Positions 52,819 through 60,645 of a DNA stretch of 64,000 nucleotides are shown here, piece by piece (position 1 is the first letter of the stretch; each line of letters opens with the position of its first letter). The notes beneath the pieces are model-generated. The model was given only the letters and a program-made list of their open reading frames with translations, had not been told where the DNA came from and made no database searches. Source of the DNA: Gammaproteobacteria bacterium (GTDB lineage Bacteria; Pseudomonadota; Gammaproteobacteria; HK1); assembly GCA_012103455.1 (NCBI GenBank), contig WLWT01000002.1:186001-250000 (forward strand), read 5' to 3'. The position numbers and the translations under genes are program-made.

Positions 52819-53325
52819 TTAATGAGTTCCCGGAAATAGGATTGGCTTAAGGATTTTCGTCATCCGTTTCAATTCAGCATCATTATGTTGCAAAAGACTA
52901 TGCTGCCACAAACTGTTCTCTTTATTCGTGTCATGAAAACACTCATCTGCGATCCTGTAACCTACACACTCTCTACTTCCCAGTTCCTTCTGAGACAACT
53001 CCTCAGGCTTTGACCACACGCCAATGACGAATACGCGCCCCGCCAAATCCTTCGGCACGACACTGGCCATCTCCTTGAATCGTTTTGAATCCTGATCGAA
53101 GTCAATCAAAAAAACGAAATGGCGTTTTGAATTTTTTTTCATTTTTTTGATATGATCCGAACTGAACTTATCACGCGCTTTTAACCATCCTCCCGCCGAC
53201 GGCAGCACCTGGATCACACTCCGATCAGTAAATGATTCGTGTCGTATAAAGCCATTTACTATATTTCTGTTGGCGTCGTCCTCCGGCAACACCAAAACAT
53301 GTGGAATATATTTGTTAACGCTCAT
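52819..53325 (-). CDS. TOPRIM-like protein (RloB/AriB-type effector candidate)
   Basis: 168 residues. 'VLVLPEDDANRNIVNGFI' offers the TOPRIM first-strand Glu and 'HFVFLIDFDQDSKRF' the DxD motif, followed by 'GRVFVIGVWSKPEEL' as the next strand. This is the reduced TOPRIM layout seen in RloB and in AriB of PARIS, which act as nuclease effectors released by their ATPase partner. Its ATG overlaps the stop of the upstream ATPase by 4 bp, so translational coupling is expected. Low GC compared with the chromosome. The residue assignment is by pattern only. Confidence 0.6.
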   Translation of the reverse strand: MSVNKYIPHVLVLPEDDANRNIVNGFIRHESFTDRSVIQVLPSAGGWLKARDKFSSDHIKKMKKNSKRHFVFLIDFDQDSKRFKEMASVVPKDLAGRVFVIGVWSKPEELSQKELGSRECVGYRIADECFHDTNKENSLWQHSLLQHNDAELKRMTKILKPILFPGTH

Positions 53326-54449
53326 GGAACAACATCTCCCAGGATCAGCGACTCGATCAAATCATCATCAATCTCCAAAGTGTCTAGAGGCCTCACAACA
53401 GTAGGTTCTAAGCGGCTCTGGCGGTGGAGGAACAAGGTATTTTCTGCGGAAAACCGACGAATCGCTTCTGGATGATGCGATGTGATCACTAATTGTCCAC
53501 GCGAGTGAAACGAGCGACGAAGCTCCATAATAAATTGATCTACTTCAGATAATGACAGATAGGTGCCGGGTTCGTCCCAAAAACAAAAAACAGGACCATA
53601 TGCTTTATTGGAGGCAAGCACCGTCGCACAAATGAAAAAACATTTCTCACCGTCCGACAGATTTTTGAATTCTAAGCTCAAAGATGCTTGGCCTTGTCGG
53701 AATTGCACATACAAACTTCGCGACTCCTTTCCTGTATGGGGATTCTTGATGTCCTCGAAATCCGGCATAACTCGACGCACAAAGCTATCAATGTCAGTGT
53801 AGGCCGATGGGGAATGAGCCAGAAGCCCGGAAAACCAAGCTCCGAAATCTGAACAATCCTTGCGGGGAGATAAGGTGTCGCTTTCGGAATCTCCCGAAAT
53901 ATAAGTTGGTAATGGAGCCAAAATTAACATTCTGGTTAACCAATTTCTAAATATATACACAGGATCAGCTTCAGAATCATGTTGGATGATAGGCAATGCC
54001 ACCAAATGCCAATCAACCAGGAAACGAGCGTCGGGTCTTTTTGATTGAATGTCGGGTCTTTTTGTTCGAGTCATTGTAACTTGCGCAGCGTTTCTAGCAT
54101 AAACTTCAACACCTTGATAAGAAAGCATTTCCTCCGTCACTCGCATTTCCTTGAAACCTTCAGGGAGTTCAAGTGCTAAATTATATTTGTAAGATTCACC
54201 AAGGATATCCACTTCTATCTCAAAACGCATAGGCAAATTTGACCGATTGTGTGCAAAGTCTTTGGGAGTTGCGAATTGCCCAACTCGATTGCAGCCGCGA
54301 GCGATTTTTTGAAGGATACTAAGCACTTCGCCGACAGAAGATTTCCCAACGCCATTTGGCCCGATTAAAAGAGAAGATGGTTGGTTTGATATCGGAAGTT
54401 CAAAATTTTCTAAACACTTGAAATTGTTTATGTATAATCTTTTAATCAT
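53322..54449 (-). CDS. AAA_21/ABC-type ATPase (RloA/AriA-like)
   Basis: 375 residues. It begins 'MIKRLYINNFKCLENFELPI' with Walker A 'LLIGPNGVGKSSVGEVLSIL' at about residue 29. The signature helix is 'FKNLSDGEKCFFICATVL', Walker B 'VFCFWDEPGTYL', and the His switch is in 'LVITSHHPEAIRRF'. This is the SMC/ABC-like AAA_21 type found in OLD, RloA and AriA. These act as sensors in anti-phage systems with a partner effector. The next gene is a TOPRIM-like protein, making a complete two-gene module. Upstream, an IS4-family copy lies 59 bp away, so its promoter region is short. Confidence 0.85.
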   Translation of the reverse strand: MIKRLYINNFKCLENFELPISNQPSSLLIGPNGVGKSSVGEVLSILQKIARGCNRVGQFATPKDFAHNRSNLPMRFEIEVDILGESYKYNLALELPEGFKEMRVTEEMLSYQGVEVYARNAAQVTMTRTKRPDIQSKRPDARFLVDWHLVALPIIQHDSEADPVYIFRNWLTRMLILAPLPTYISGDSESDTLSPRKDCSDFGAWFSGLLAHSPSAYTDIDSFVRRVMPDFEDIKNPHTGKESRSLYVQFRQGQASLSLEFKNLSDGEKCFFICATVLASNKAYGPVFCFWDEPGTYLSLSEVDQFIMELRRSFHSRGQLVITSHHPEAIRRFSAENTLFLHRQSRLEPTVVRPLDTLEIDDDLIESLILGDVVP

Positions 54450-54508
54450 TAATTTAACCTTTATAAATTTTCGTTATCAAATCAATAACTTTTTACTATA
54501 ATTGGAAT

Positions 54509-55789
54509 CACTGCTGTCCCATAAACTTTCATGAGAATGTAAACTGTATCTGGACCTGAGTTTCAATAGGGCCTGGAGGGTCTCCTTTGAGTAGTCCCCA
54601 CAGGTCTCTTCGCTCAAATAAATTGACTTGAAAGAGTCGAATAATCTGTTGAATGCTTAAATCGAGTTTGCTACAAAATTTCAGGTAAGCAACCATTAAA
54701 TACATACACATAGCGACCCATATTTGAGTCATGACAGCATTTTTTGACGTCCCTACGAATGACTTAATCTTCAAATTTTGTTTGATGCATTTGAAAAATA
54801 ACTCAATTTGCCAACGCGACTTATAAATATCTGCAATGGTTTTGGCAGTCAATTCGAATTGATTGGTGAGAAAGACGTAATGCTTGCCGGTCTGTGGGTC
54901 CCGATAACCCATCCGGCGCAACTTAATCGGACAGGTATCGGCTTTAGGGCCCGTTAAAATCAGCGTCTGATCTGAGGTAATGCCCTGCTCTTTATTCACC
55001 GGATGGCGAGAAATCACTCGGTATTTTGTATTGGCTTTCAACCGGGTGACAAAATAAATCCCCTTTGAATTGAGCAAGTTAAACCACGTGAAGTCCGTAT
55101 AGCCACGATCAAACACCACAATAGAACCCGCATCCAGTTCTAAACTACGGCCTTGTGTAATATCTTGTTGTTTGCCTTCGGTAATAGTCATAAAGACCGG
55201 TAAAAAACCATCATGGTCCAGACCAACATGTAGTTTAATCGCGCCTTTGGTCTTGCGAAATTTGGCCCAAGGAAATAGTGATAAGCATAAATCGATGGTC
55301 GATGCATCCAAGGAATAAAGCTTATTTTTAAAACGAAACCCATGCCTAGGCGCCAAGCTTTGACATCGTGCCAGCAGCTTCCAAAATAATCCTTCGTAGA
55401 GTTGATAAGGCTGTTGCTCGTTAACACGAGCCAGAGAACTTCGACTGACCTTAGCGATACCCAAATGGTAGCTTTTGCGGCGTTGTTTATCCAGATTGCT
55501 GACAATATCTCGCAAACTACAGCGCCCGGCGAGTTGGGCAAAACTCAACGCCACAAACTGTGACCAGCGTGACATTGTCCTCAATACACGGCCTTTATGG
55601 TGGGTTTTTGCGAGGGTTTCAAATTCATGTCTAGAAATCAGTTTTAGCAGCTGTGAAAATACGCTGTTACTGTGACTCAAGGCTATTATCCTGTTGATAT
55701 TGAAAGATATTCTGGACCTCTATTCTAACAAATTAGCGCAGAATAGTCTTTGATTCTAAGCTCATTCAAAAGTTTGTGGGACAGCAGTG
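54509..55789 (-). mobile_element. IS4-family insertion sequence, copy 2 (1281 bp)
   Basis: Same length and ends as copy 1 but in reverse orientation. It is flanked by a perfect 9-bp target duplication AATTGGAAT at 54500-54508 and 55790-55798. This fixes the exact boundaries of the element and its duplication length. Confidence 0.95.
54529..55680 (-). CDS. IS4-family transposase (DUF4372-containing), copy 2
   Basis: 383 residues, nearly identical to the copy at 20850-22001, with Phe in place of Tyr in 'RGYTDFTWF' and 'QFTFS' at the C-terminus. The DDE and YREK motifs ('YKSRWQIELFFKCIKQNLK') are intact, so it is potentially active. It is the only transposase in the window whose element ends match those of MITE-B. 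Confidence 0.94.
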   Translation of the reverse strand: MSHSNSVFSQLLKLISRHEFETLAKTHHKGRVLRTMSRWSQFVALSFAQLAGRCSLRDIVSNLDKQRRKSYHLGIAKVSRSSLARVNEQQPYQLYEGLFWKLLARCQSLAPRHGFRFKNKLYSLDASTIDLCLSLFPWAKFRKTKGAIKLHVGLDHDGFLPVFMTITEGKQQDITQGRSLELDAGSIVVFDRGYTDFTWFNLLNSKGIYFVTRLKANTKYRVISRHPVNKEQGITSDQTLILTGPKADTCPIKLRRMGYRDPQTGKHYVFLTNQFELTAKTIADIYKSRWQIELFFKCIKQNLKIKSFVGTSKNAVMTQIWVAMCMYLMVAYLKFCSKLDLSIQQIIRLFQVNLFERRDLWGLLKGDPPGPIETQVQIQFTFS

Positions 55790-55890
55790 AATTGGAATGA
55801 GTCTCTTTTACAATAACCGTCGTGGCGGATTTTAATTGCACGGAGGTGCTCACTCCGAATTCGGATAAAACTTCCACTACGCATTCCGAT

Positions 55891-56183
55891 AAGAGCACCG
55901 CTAAAAACGCACTTTTTCCGCGATTGCGGCGTCGGCGCCGTGCTCGAATCCTTATGTATGATCTATCACTGCTGTCCCGCAAAATGGTTAAACACAGCGT
56001 ATGACCTATTGATTTCCATAAAAACTGACTGTGGCATTGTGTTTGAGACATGAAAACAGGTTTTCCAAAAATTTCAAAAGGTTAGTATGCTCTATGGGAC
56101 AGCAGTGATGACCTATACACTGCGGCTGTGTGCGCGGTGCTGCCTTGCACTCACGAAAAAATGACTATTTTTAGCGGTGCCCT
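55891..56183. mobile_element. Nested miniature element: MITE-A carrying MITE-B, copy 2
   Basis: This is the reverse-complement form of the 28.5-kb composite, with outer ends GAGCACCGCTAAAAA...TTTTTAGCGGTGCCC. The inner MITE-B (55967-56107, 141 bp, starting CACTGCTGTCCCGCAAAA) is flanked by ATGATCTAT and ATGACCTAT, a 9-bp duplication with one change. MITE-B occupies the same internal position and relative orientation as in copy 1. It lies about 100 bp from IS copy 2 and next to an IS5-type remnant. Confidence 0.88.
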
Positions 56184-56322
56184 AAAGTTGCGCTGTTGCA
56201 CCGACACGGTTACCGGTAAGGTCAAGTGGCCATGTGCCGCTGGCCCGTCGAAGCTGGCTGCCGCCACCAAAGCGGTGACCTGGTCGATCTCCGGTCGGGT
56301 GGCGCTGACGCGGGTGTAAAGC

Positions 56323-56766
56323 TTGCGGCTGACGGAGCACAGGGTACTGATAGACGGACGAGTCAGTTCGAAGACGTCGGCTCCGTCCGTGCCAGCGGTT
56401 TCACTGACCACTGTGCGTTCTTCACGCCGAGCCGGCCGCGACGGGCGTCCGATCCGTTTCCTCGTCTCCGCCGGACAGGTGAGCGATTACAAGGGTGCTG
56501 CGGCCATGTTCGGCGCCCTGCCAGACGCGGAATGGCTGCTGGCCGACAGAGGATACGATGCGGACTGGTTCCATAACGCATTGGCGGACCGTGGAATTCG
56601 CCAATGCATCCCGCCCAGGAAGTCCGGCAAGACCAAGATCAAGTACGACAAGAGGCGCTACAACAGATGTCCAAAAGTATTCCTGGGCGCCATTGCACTC
56701 GCCGCGACCGTCATTTTCTGGCTACGAGTCCTGACCCTAGCTAGTCCACGGCGTTTGCTCTTCTGA
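56323..56766 (+). pseudogene. IS5-family transposase remnant
   Basis: The frame reads 'RPIRFLVSAGQVSDYKGAAAMFGALPDAEWLLADRGYDADWFHNALADRGI', then 'CIPPRKSGKTKIKYDKRRY', and jumps to 'NRCPKVFLGAIALAATVIFWL'. The normal IS5/IS427-type sequence has about 25 more residues, including the catalytic Glu, between 'KRRY' and 'RYDRCPKVF', so a deletion removed the last catalytic residue. The N-terminal part is missing. A separate leftward open frame (56163-56411) overlaps in antisense and could be a fragment of an unrelated gene; I cannot assign it. Confidence 0.75.
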
Positions 56767-56896
56767 GCGTTGGTGGTGCATGTAGATAGGCGCCGGTGCG
56801 CCGATTGCGCGCTGCTACACTAATGTCGAATTCGACGGTGGTGAATGCCATGGCGGTGCCTGGCACAGCCTTCGTCTTACATCTTCCAAAGGAGCC

Positions 56897-57694
56897 ATGC
56901 CGCCCATGAGTTACGAGACGTTGCTGTTTGAGGTTGACGATGGCCTCGCCACTATTACGCTGAACCGGCCTGATAACGCTAACGCTATGGATATCGTCAT
57001 GTCCATGGAACTCATGCAGGCGAGCATAGAGTGCGATGAGAATCCCGATATCCGTGCGGTGTTGATAACCGGAGCAGGCAAGATGTTCAGCGCTGGTGGC
57101 GATCTGAAATCGTTCGCGGCTTGCGCGGATAGCATCAGCAAGCTGGTGAAAGAGATGACGGTTTATCTGCACGGCGCGGTGTCGCGGTTCGCTCGGATGG
57201 CGCCACCGGTGGTGATGGCGGTCAACGGTACGGCGGCGGGTGCCGGGATGAGCTTGGCCATCAGCGGGGATATGGTCTTGGCGGCAGAATCGGCCAAATT
57301 CACCATGGCGTATACAGCCGCGGCGCTGTCACCCGATGGCAGCTCCACTTATTTCTTGCCACGCTTGGTCGGTATGCGGCGGGCGCAGGAGTTGATGATC
57401 ACCAATAGAGTGCTGACGGCGGCGGAGGCGGTTGCATGGGGTGCCATCAATAAAGCAGTACCAGATGCCGAGTTGCTGGCGGAGGCGCGGGGCGTTGCGC
57501 GCAAGCTCGCAAGCGGTCCTACATTGGCTTTTGGTGCTGTGAAGTCGATGTTGACAGAGTCTTTCACTACTGCCCTAGAAGCGCAGATGGAGCGTGAGTC
57601 GCGCATGATCGCGGACATGATGCGCAGTAACGATGGGCGCGAGGGAATCAGTGCATTCCTAGCCAAACGCAAGCCCGAATACAAGGGCAATTAG
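56897..57694 (+). CDS. Enoyl-CoA hydratase/isomerase family protein (PaaG-like)
   Basis: 265 residues of the crotonase fold. Oxyanion-hole regions are 'FSAGGDLKSFA' and 'NGTAAGAGMSLAISGDMVLAAESAKF'. The segment 'SPDGSSTYFLPRLVGMRRAQELMITNRVLTAAEA' has Asp at the position where hydratases have a catalytic Glu, as in PaaG-type isomerases. It probably isomerises rather than hydrates an acyl-CoA, though this is inferred. Two ATG codons lie behind GGAG (56897 and 56906). It is an isolated gene next to mobile-element debris. Confidence 0.88.
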   Translation: MPPMSYETLLFEVDDGLATITLNRPDNANAMDIVMSMELMQASIECDENPDIRAVLITGAGKMFSAGGDLKSFAACADSISKLVKEMTVYLHGAVSRFARMAPPVVMAVNGTAAGAGMSLAISGDMVLAAESAKFTMAYTAAALSPDGSSTYFLPRLVGMRRAQELMITNRVLTAAEAVAWGAINKAVPDAELLAEARGVARKLASGPTLAFGAVKSMLTESFTTALEAQMERESRMIADMMRSNDGREGISAFLAKRKPEYKGN

Positions 57695-57699
57695 TCTGG

Positions 57700-58047
57700 C
57701 ACGCTGAACGTACCCGGATCCCGGCCGACGATCGCCGTCAGCATGAGCTCTTCGTCGATCATGGCACCGGACTGTCGTCAATAACCGCCTCTGGATCGGC
57801 GAGCATCGATTGCAAGGTCCAATGGTAACCGCCAGCGGTCTGCGATCGGCCATGCCCGCGCATGTCGAGCCGCACTATGGGTACCTGGCGATCAGCGCCG
57901 GGAGCCATCCACAGCAGATGTCTGCGCAAGCGCCAACGCCGTGATGAAAAACAATGCTCGCACCACCCGCAGCCAAGGCTGGCGGCAATCGTCAATCGTC
58001 TACTTGGTAGTGGAGTGCGCCGCCGCCATAGGCAACTGTATGCCTAG
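57700..58047 (-). pseudogene. Alpha/beta-hydrolase gene remnant
   Basis: Leftward fragments in three frames line up as the N-terminal part of an alpha/beta hydrolase: 'VAYGGGALHYQVDD', then 'GGASIVFHHGVGACADICCGWLPALIARYP' (oxyanion HG region), then 'IVRLDMRGHGRSQTAGGYHWTLQSMLADPEAVID'. 'DMRGHGRS' is a very typical strand/turn. Two frameshifts and loss of the nucleophile elbow and catalytic His show decay. The remnant lies between the crotonase and the ureohydrolase. Confidence 0.7.
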
Positions 58048-59043
58048 TCACCGTGATTCGCGGGCATGGAAGATGTAACCCAGCATATTCATGAGCAGTT
58101 GCGCGGCCAGCATGGAAGTGATACCGCCGGGATCGTAGGGCGGCGCGACTTCTACCAGATCGATGCCTGTCACCGGCCCGCGATACGCTAGCCCCCGCAT
58201 GATCTCGAGCACTTCGTAGTATTGAAATCCGCCATGGCTAGGTGTGCCAGTGCCAGGTGCAATCGAAGGATCAAAACCATCGATGTCAATGGAGATGTGA
58301 TAACTCGGACCGATCGGAATCTTCGCCAGCACCCCCTCGGGGCCGAGCCGCCGCACATCACGCACCGACAAGATGGTCGAACCCGCCGCCCGTGCATCTT
58401 CGTAATCCTTCACGTTGGATGAAGAGACATTGCGTATGCCGAGTTGAGTTAAACCTGTTACGTGCTCCAGCTCCGATGAGCGGCGCATGGGATTGCCGTG
58501 ACCGTGGCGTACACCGTGGCGTTCATCGACGAAATCCAGATGAGCGTCTATCTGCACGATATGAATAGGGCTGGCGCCTGCGAATGCACGCATCACCGGA
58601 TCATGGACCGAATGGTCGCCTCCCAAAATCACTGGCGTCGCATCGGCCGCCAAGATCTTGCGCACTGCCGCTTCAGTATTGGCATGGGATGCGCTCATAT
58701 CCGTATGCACGATGTCGGCATCACCCAGATCCACGATGCGTACCCGTTCGGCTGGTAGGTAGGTAATGCCGTCCTCGTGGTCATACGCCCCACCATGGCC
58801 GAAGGAAAATAAGGTGGATGCCTCCCGGATCCCGCGGGGACCAAAGCGCGCGCCGGGGCGATATTGCGTCCCCATATCATTGGGCACGCCCAACACGGCG
58901 AAGTCCGCGTCGATAGCGTCCCAATCGAGCACAACAGGTGCTTTGGCAAAAGTACAGTGGCCAACAAAAGGCAGGTTTAGCCGCCCGGACTCGTACGCGA
59001 ACTCAGTCATTGGTGCACTCTCAACGGCCGCGGTATCTCTCAC
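58048..59043 (-). CDS. Arginase/agmatinase-family ureohydrolase
   Basis: 331 residues. The metal ligands are complete: 'ILGGDHSVHDP' (His), 'IVQIDAHLDF' (Asp, His, Asp) and 'HISIDIDGFDPSIAPGTGTPSHGGF' (Asp, Asp). 'IGIPxDxGT..RPGARFGPRGIREAS' at the N-terminus matches agmatinase-type enzymes. They hydrolyse a guanidino group to urea with two Mn2+ or Ni2+. Agmatine, guanidinobutyrate, guanidinopropionate or free guanidine are candidates; the sequence alone does not decide. The start may be the second Met (59010). It is coupled to the LOG gene by a 1-bp overlap. Confidence 0.9.
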   Translation of the reverse strand: MRDTAAVESAPMTEFAYESGRLNLPFVGHCTFAKAPVVLDWDAIDADFAVLGVPNDMGTQYRPGARFGPRGIREASTLFSFGHGGAYDHEDGITYLPAERVRIVDLGDADIVHTDMSASHANTEAAVRKILAADATPVILGGDHSVHDPVMRAFAGASPIHIVQIDAHLDFVDERHGVRHGHGNPMRRSSELEHVTGLTQLGIRNVSSSNVKDYEDARAAGSTILSVRDVRRLGPEGVLAKIPIGPSYHISIDIDGFDPSIAPGTGTPSHGGFQYYEVLEIMRGLAYRGPVTGIDLVEVAPPYDPGGITSMLAAQLLMNMLGYIFHARESR

Positions 59044-59618
59044 TAGTCGCCATTCGCCCAGCGCGGATGCACGCCCGGCCGGTGCGCGATCACCTGATCG
59101 AGCAGTCCATTCACGTCGGCACCAACCAGTACCGCATCGCGTATGGCTTGCTGCAAGAAGCCATTGTCCACCATGACGTCAATGAAGGTCAGCAGCCCAT
59201 CGTAATAGCCGTTGACATTCAATATACCGGTTGGTTTGTTATGCACACCGAGCTGCGTCCATGTCCAGATTTCAAACAACTCGTCCATCGTGCCGAGGCC
59301 ACCGGGCAAAGCCAAAAAACCGTTAGCCAATTCCGCCATCATGCGCTTACGCCCGTGCATATTCGGCGTAACCTCTAGCCGCGTCACGCCCGTGTGCAAG
59401 CCCTCTCGTGAGAAAATCCCCTCCGGAATAACGCCGATGACCTCGCCACCTCCCTCGATGGCGCCATCCGCTACGGCCCCCATCATGCCTTTGCCACCGG
59501 CGCCGTATACCAGGCCTATACCACGCTCGGCCAGTGCTGTGCCCACCGTCTTGGCGGCGGTGGTGAACTCGGGTGAGTGGCCTTCGCTGTGGCCGCAATA
59601 GACACATATTCTTTTCAT
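59043..59618 (-). CDS. LOG-family (TIGR00730) nucleoside-5'-monophosphate phosphoribohydrolase
   Basis: 191 residues. 'CVYCGHSEGHSPEF' start, 'GLVYGAGGKGMMGAVADGA' nucleotide-binding region and the hallmark 'PGGLGTMDELFEIWTWTQLG' (PGGxGTxxE). LOG proteins release the base from (cytokinin) riboside monophosphates; many bacterial members are AMP or general purine phosphoribohydrolases. Older annotations call them lysine decarboxylases, which is wrong for this group. The downstream ureohydrolase gene overlaps by one base. Confidence 0.9.
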   Translation of the reverse strand: MKRICVYCGHSEGHSPEFTTAAKTVGTALAERGIGLVYGAGGKGMMGAVADGAIEGGGEVIGVIPEGIFSREGLHTGVTRLEVTPNMHGRKRMMAELANGFLALPGGLGTMDELFEIWTWTQLGVHNKPTGILNVNGYYDGLLTFIDVMVDNGFLQQAIRDAVLVGADVNGLLDQVIAHRPGVHPRWANGD

Positions 59619-59718
59619 TGGCGGGGCAGAACGCTAAAAGCTCGCTAGCATGGTTGCCGGCGCAAGGTAACACGGCTACGGCGGAAGTGGCCGCTACTTC
59701 AGTGAAAATACCTCATAA

Positions 59719-59858
59719 GGGCACCTCTAAAAATAGTCATTTTTTCGTGAGTGCAAGGAAGCACCGCGCGCACAACCGCAGTGTATAGGTCATACATGAG
59801 GATTGGAGCACGGCGCTGACGCCGCAATCGCGGAAAAAGTGCATTGTTAGAGGTGCCC
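59719..59858. mobile_element. Empty MITE-A (140 bp)
   Basis: The ends are inverted repeats GGGCACCTCTAA...TTAGAGGTGCCC, with subterminal matches to the composites at 28.5 and 55.9 kb. In place of MITE-B it has a single copy of the target, ATAGGTCAT, so it is the unoccupied form. The outer ends and short length suggest mobilisation by an IS5/IS427-type transposase (flanked by TAA), which is inference. Confidence 0.85.
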
Positions 59859-60024
59859 CTAATTTGTTTTCTTCTAGGCGCTATCTTCGTGGCGCCGTTT
59901 TATTCGCGCTATAGTCTGCTGCGTGGAAAATGTATGATCGAATTTATGTCAGTGTCTTCGCCTTTATGGTATATCTTCGCGCTTTTCTGGTCCGAGCGTC
60001 TTCCATGGGAAAGAGTCCAGAACG

Positions 60025-60444
60025 ATGACAGAAGTGAAACTTCCTAAAGACTATAAGCCGAGCGCAAACGAGCCCTACATGGGAGAAGAACAGCTCGAGT
60101 ACTTCCGCTTGAAGTTACTCGACTGGCGTCAATCACTATTGGAGGAATCACAACAGACCATCGATCAGATGCGCGATGCGGCCCGTGACGTCAGCGATGA
60201 GGCCGAGAGAGCGAGCCGTGAGGCTGAGATTACTTTCGAACTACGCACCCGCGATCGGTATCGCAAGCTACTCAGCAAAATCGACAAGGCGCTAAAACGT
60301 ATCGAAGAGGAGACTTACGGCTATTGCGACGAAACGGGTGAGCCGATTGGCCTTGAACGCTTGGAAGCGCGGCCTATCGCGACGTTTAGCGTAGAAGCGC
60401 AAGAGCGTAGGGAGCAGTTGGAGCGGCAGTACGGCGAGCGCTAA
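60025..60444 (+). CDS. dksA: DksA/TraR-family protein lacking the zinc finger cysteines
   Basis: 139 residues. The N-terminal extension 'LPKDYKPSANEPYMGEEQLEYFRLKLLDWR' and coiled-coil with the Asp tip 'RDAARDVSDEAERAS' match DksA, which binds the RNA polymerase secondary channel and works with ppGpp. The zinc-binding region reads 'YGYCDETGEPIGLERLEARPIATFSVEAQERREQ': only the first of four Cys remains. This is the pattern of zinc-independent DksA (as in alphaproteobacteria, and comparable to Pseudomonas DksA2). Gammaproteobacterial housekeeping DksA usually has four Cys. The gene is preceded by a MITE, about 165 bp upstream. Confidence 0.92.
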   Translation: MTEVKLPKDYKPSANEPYMGEEQLEYFRLKLLDWRQSLLEESQQTIDQMRDAARDVSDEAERASREAEITFELRTRDRYRKLLSKIDKALKRIEEETYGYCDETGEPIGLERLEARPIATFSVEAQERREQLERQYGER

Positions 60445-60614
60445 GCCGGCTAGCATGGGCGTGTCCAGGGCGTTTAACTACGCTGCTGCTGTGTCCACAC
60501 CCTGGCGTTCACAACCACTACAGCTTGAATTCGCAGCGCCTAGGACCCAGCTTCCTTCTTTATGAATTCTCAATAACACGGGCGTGGGTCTATTCGCCCT
60601 CAGCCTATTCACCA

Positions 60615-60632
60615 CGGGCACGATAGCCCGCC
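60615..60632. repeat. REP-like palindrome upstream of the glutaredoxin gene
   Basis: CGGGCACGATAGCCCGCC forms a short GC hairpin (GGGC/GCCC) 14 bp before the start of the grx gene. A near copy with 16 of 18 bases identical lies at 61603-61620, just after the gene. The pair could be REP-type elements or a processing hairpin. Confidence 0.4.
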
Positions 60633-60645
60633 CTAGGAGATAGCC

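Noticed and set aside
20741..55789. A large composite transposon bounded by the two IS4-family copies
   Set aside because: The interval contains conserved housekeeping genes in ancestral order (argH, mutY, pil-chp) and the outer flanks show no shared target duplication.
56163..56411. Leftward open frame opposite the IS5 remnant as a gene
   Set aside because: The sequence looks partly protein-like but has no start with a ribosome site and runs into a MITE; a gene fragment is possible but not supportable.
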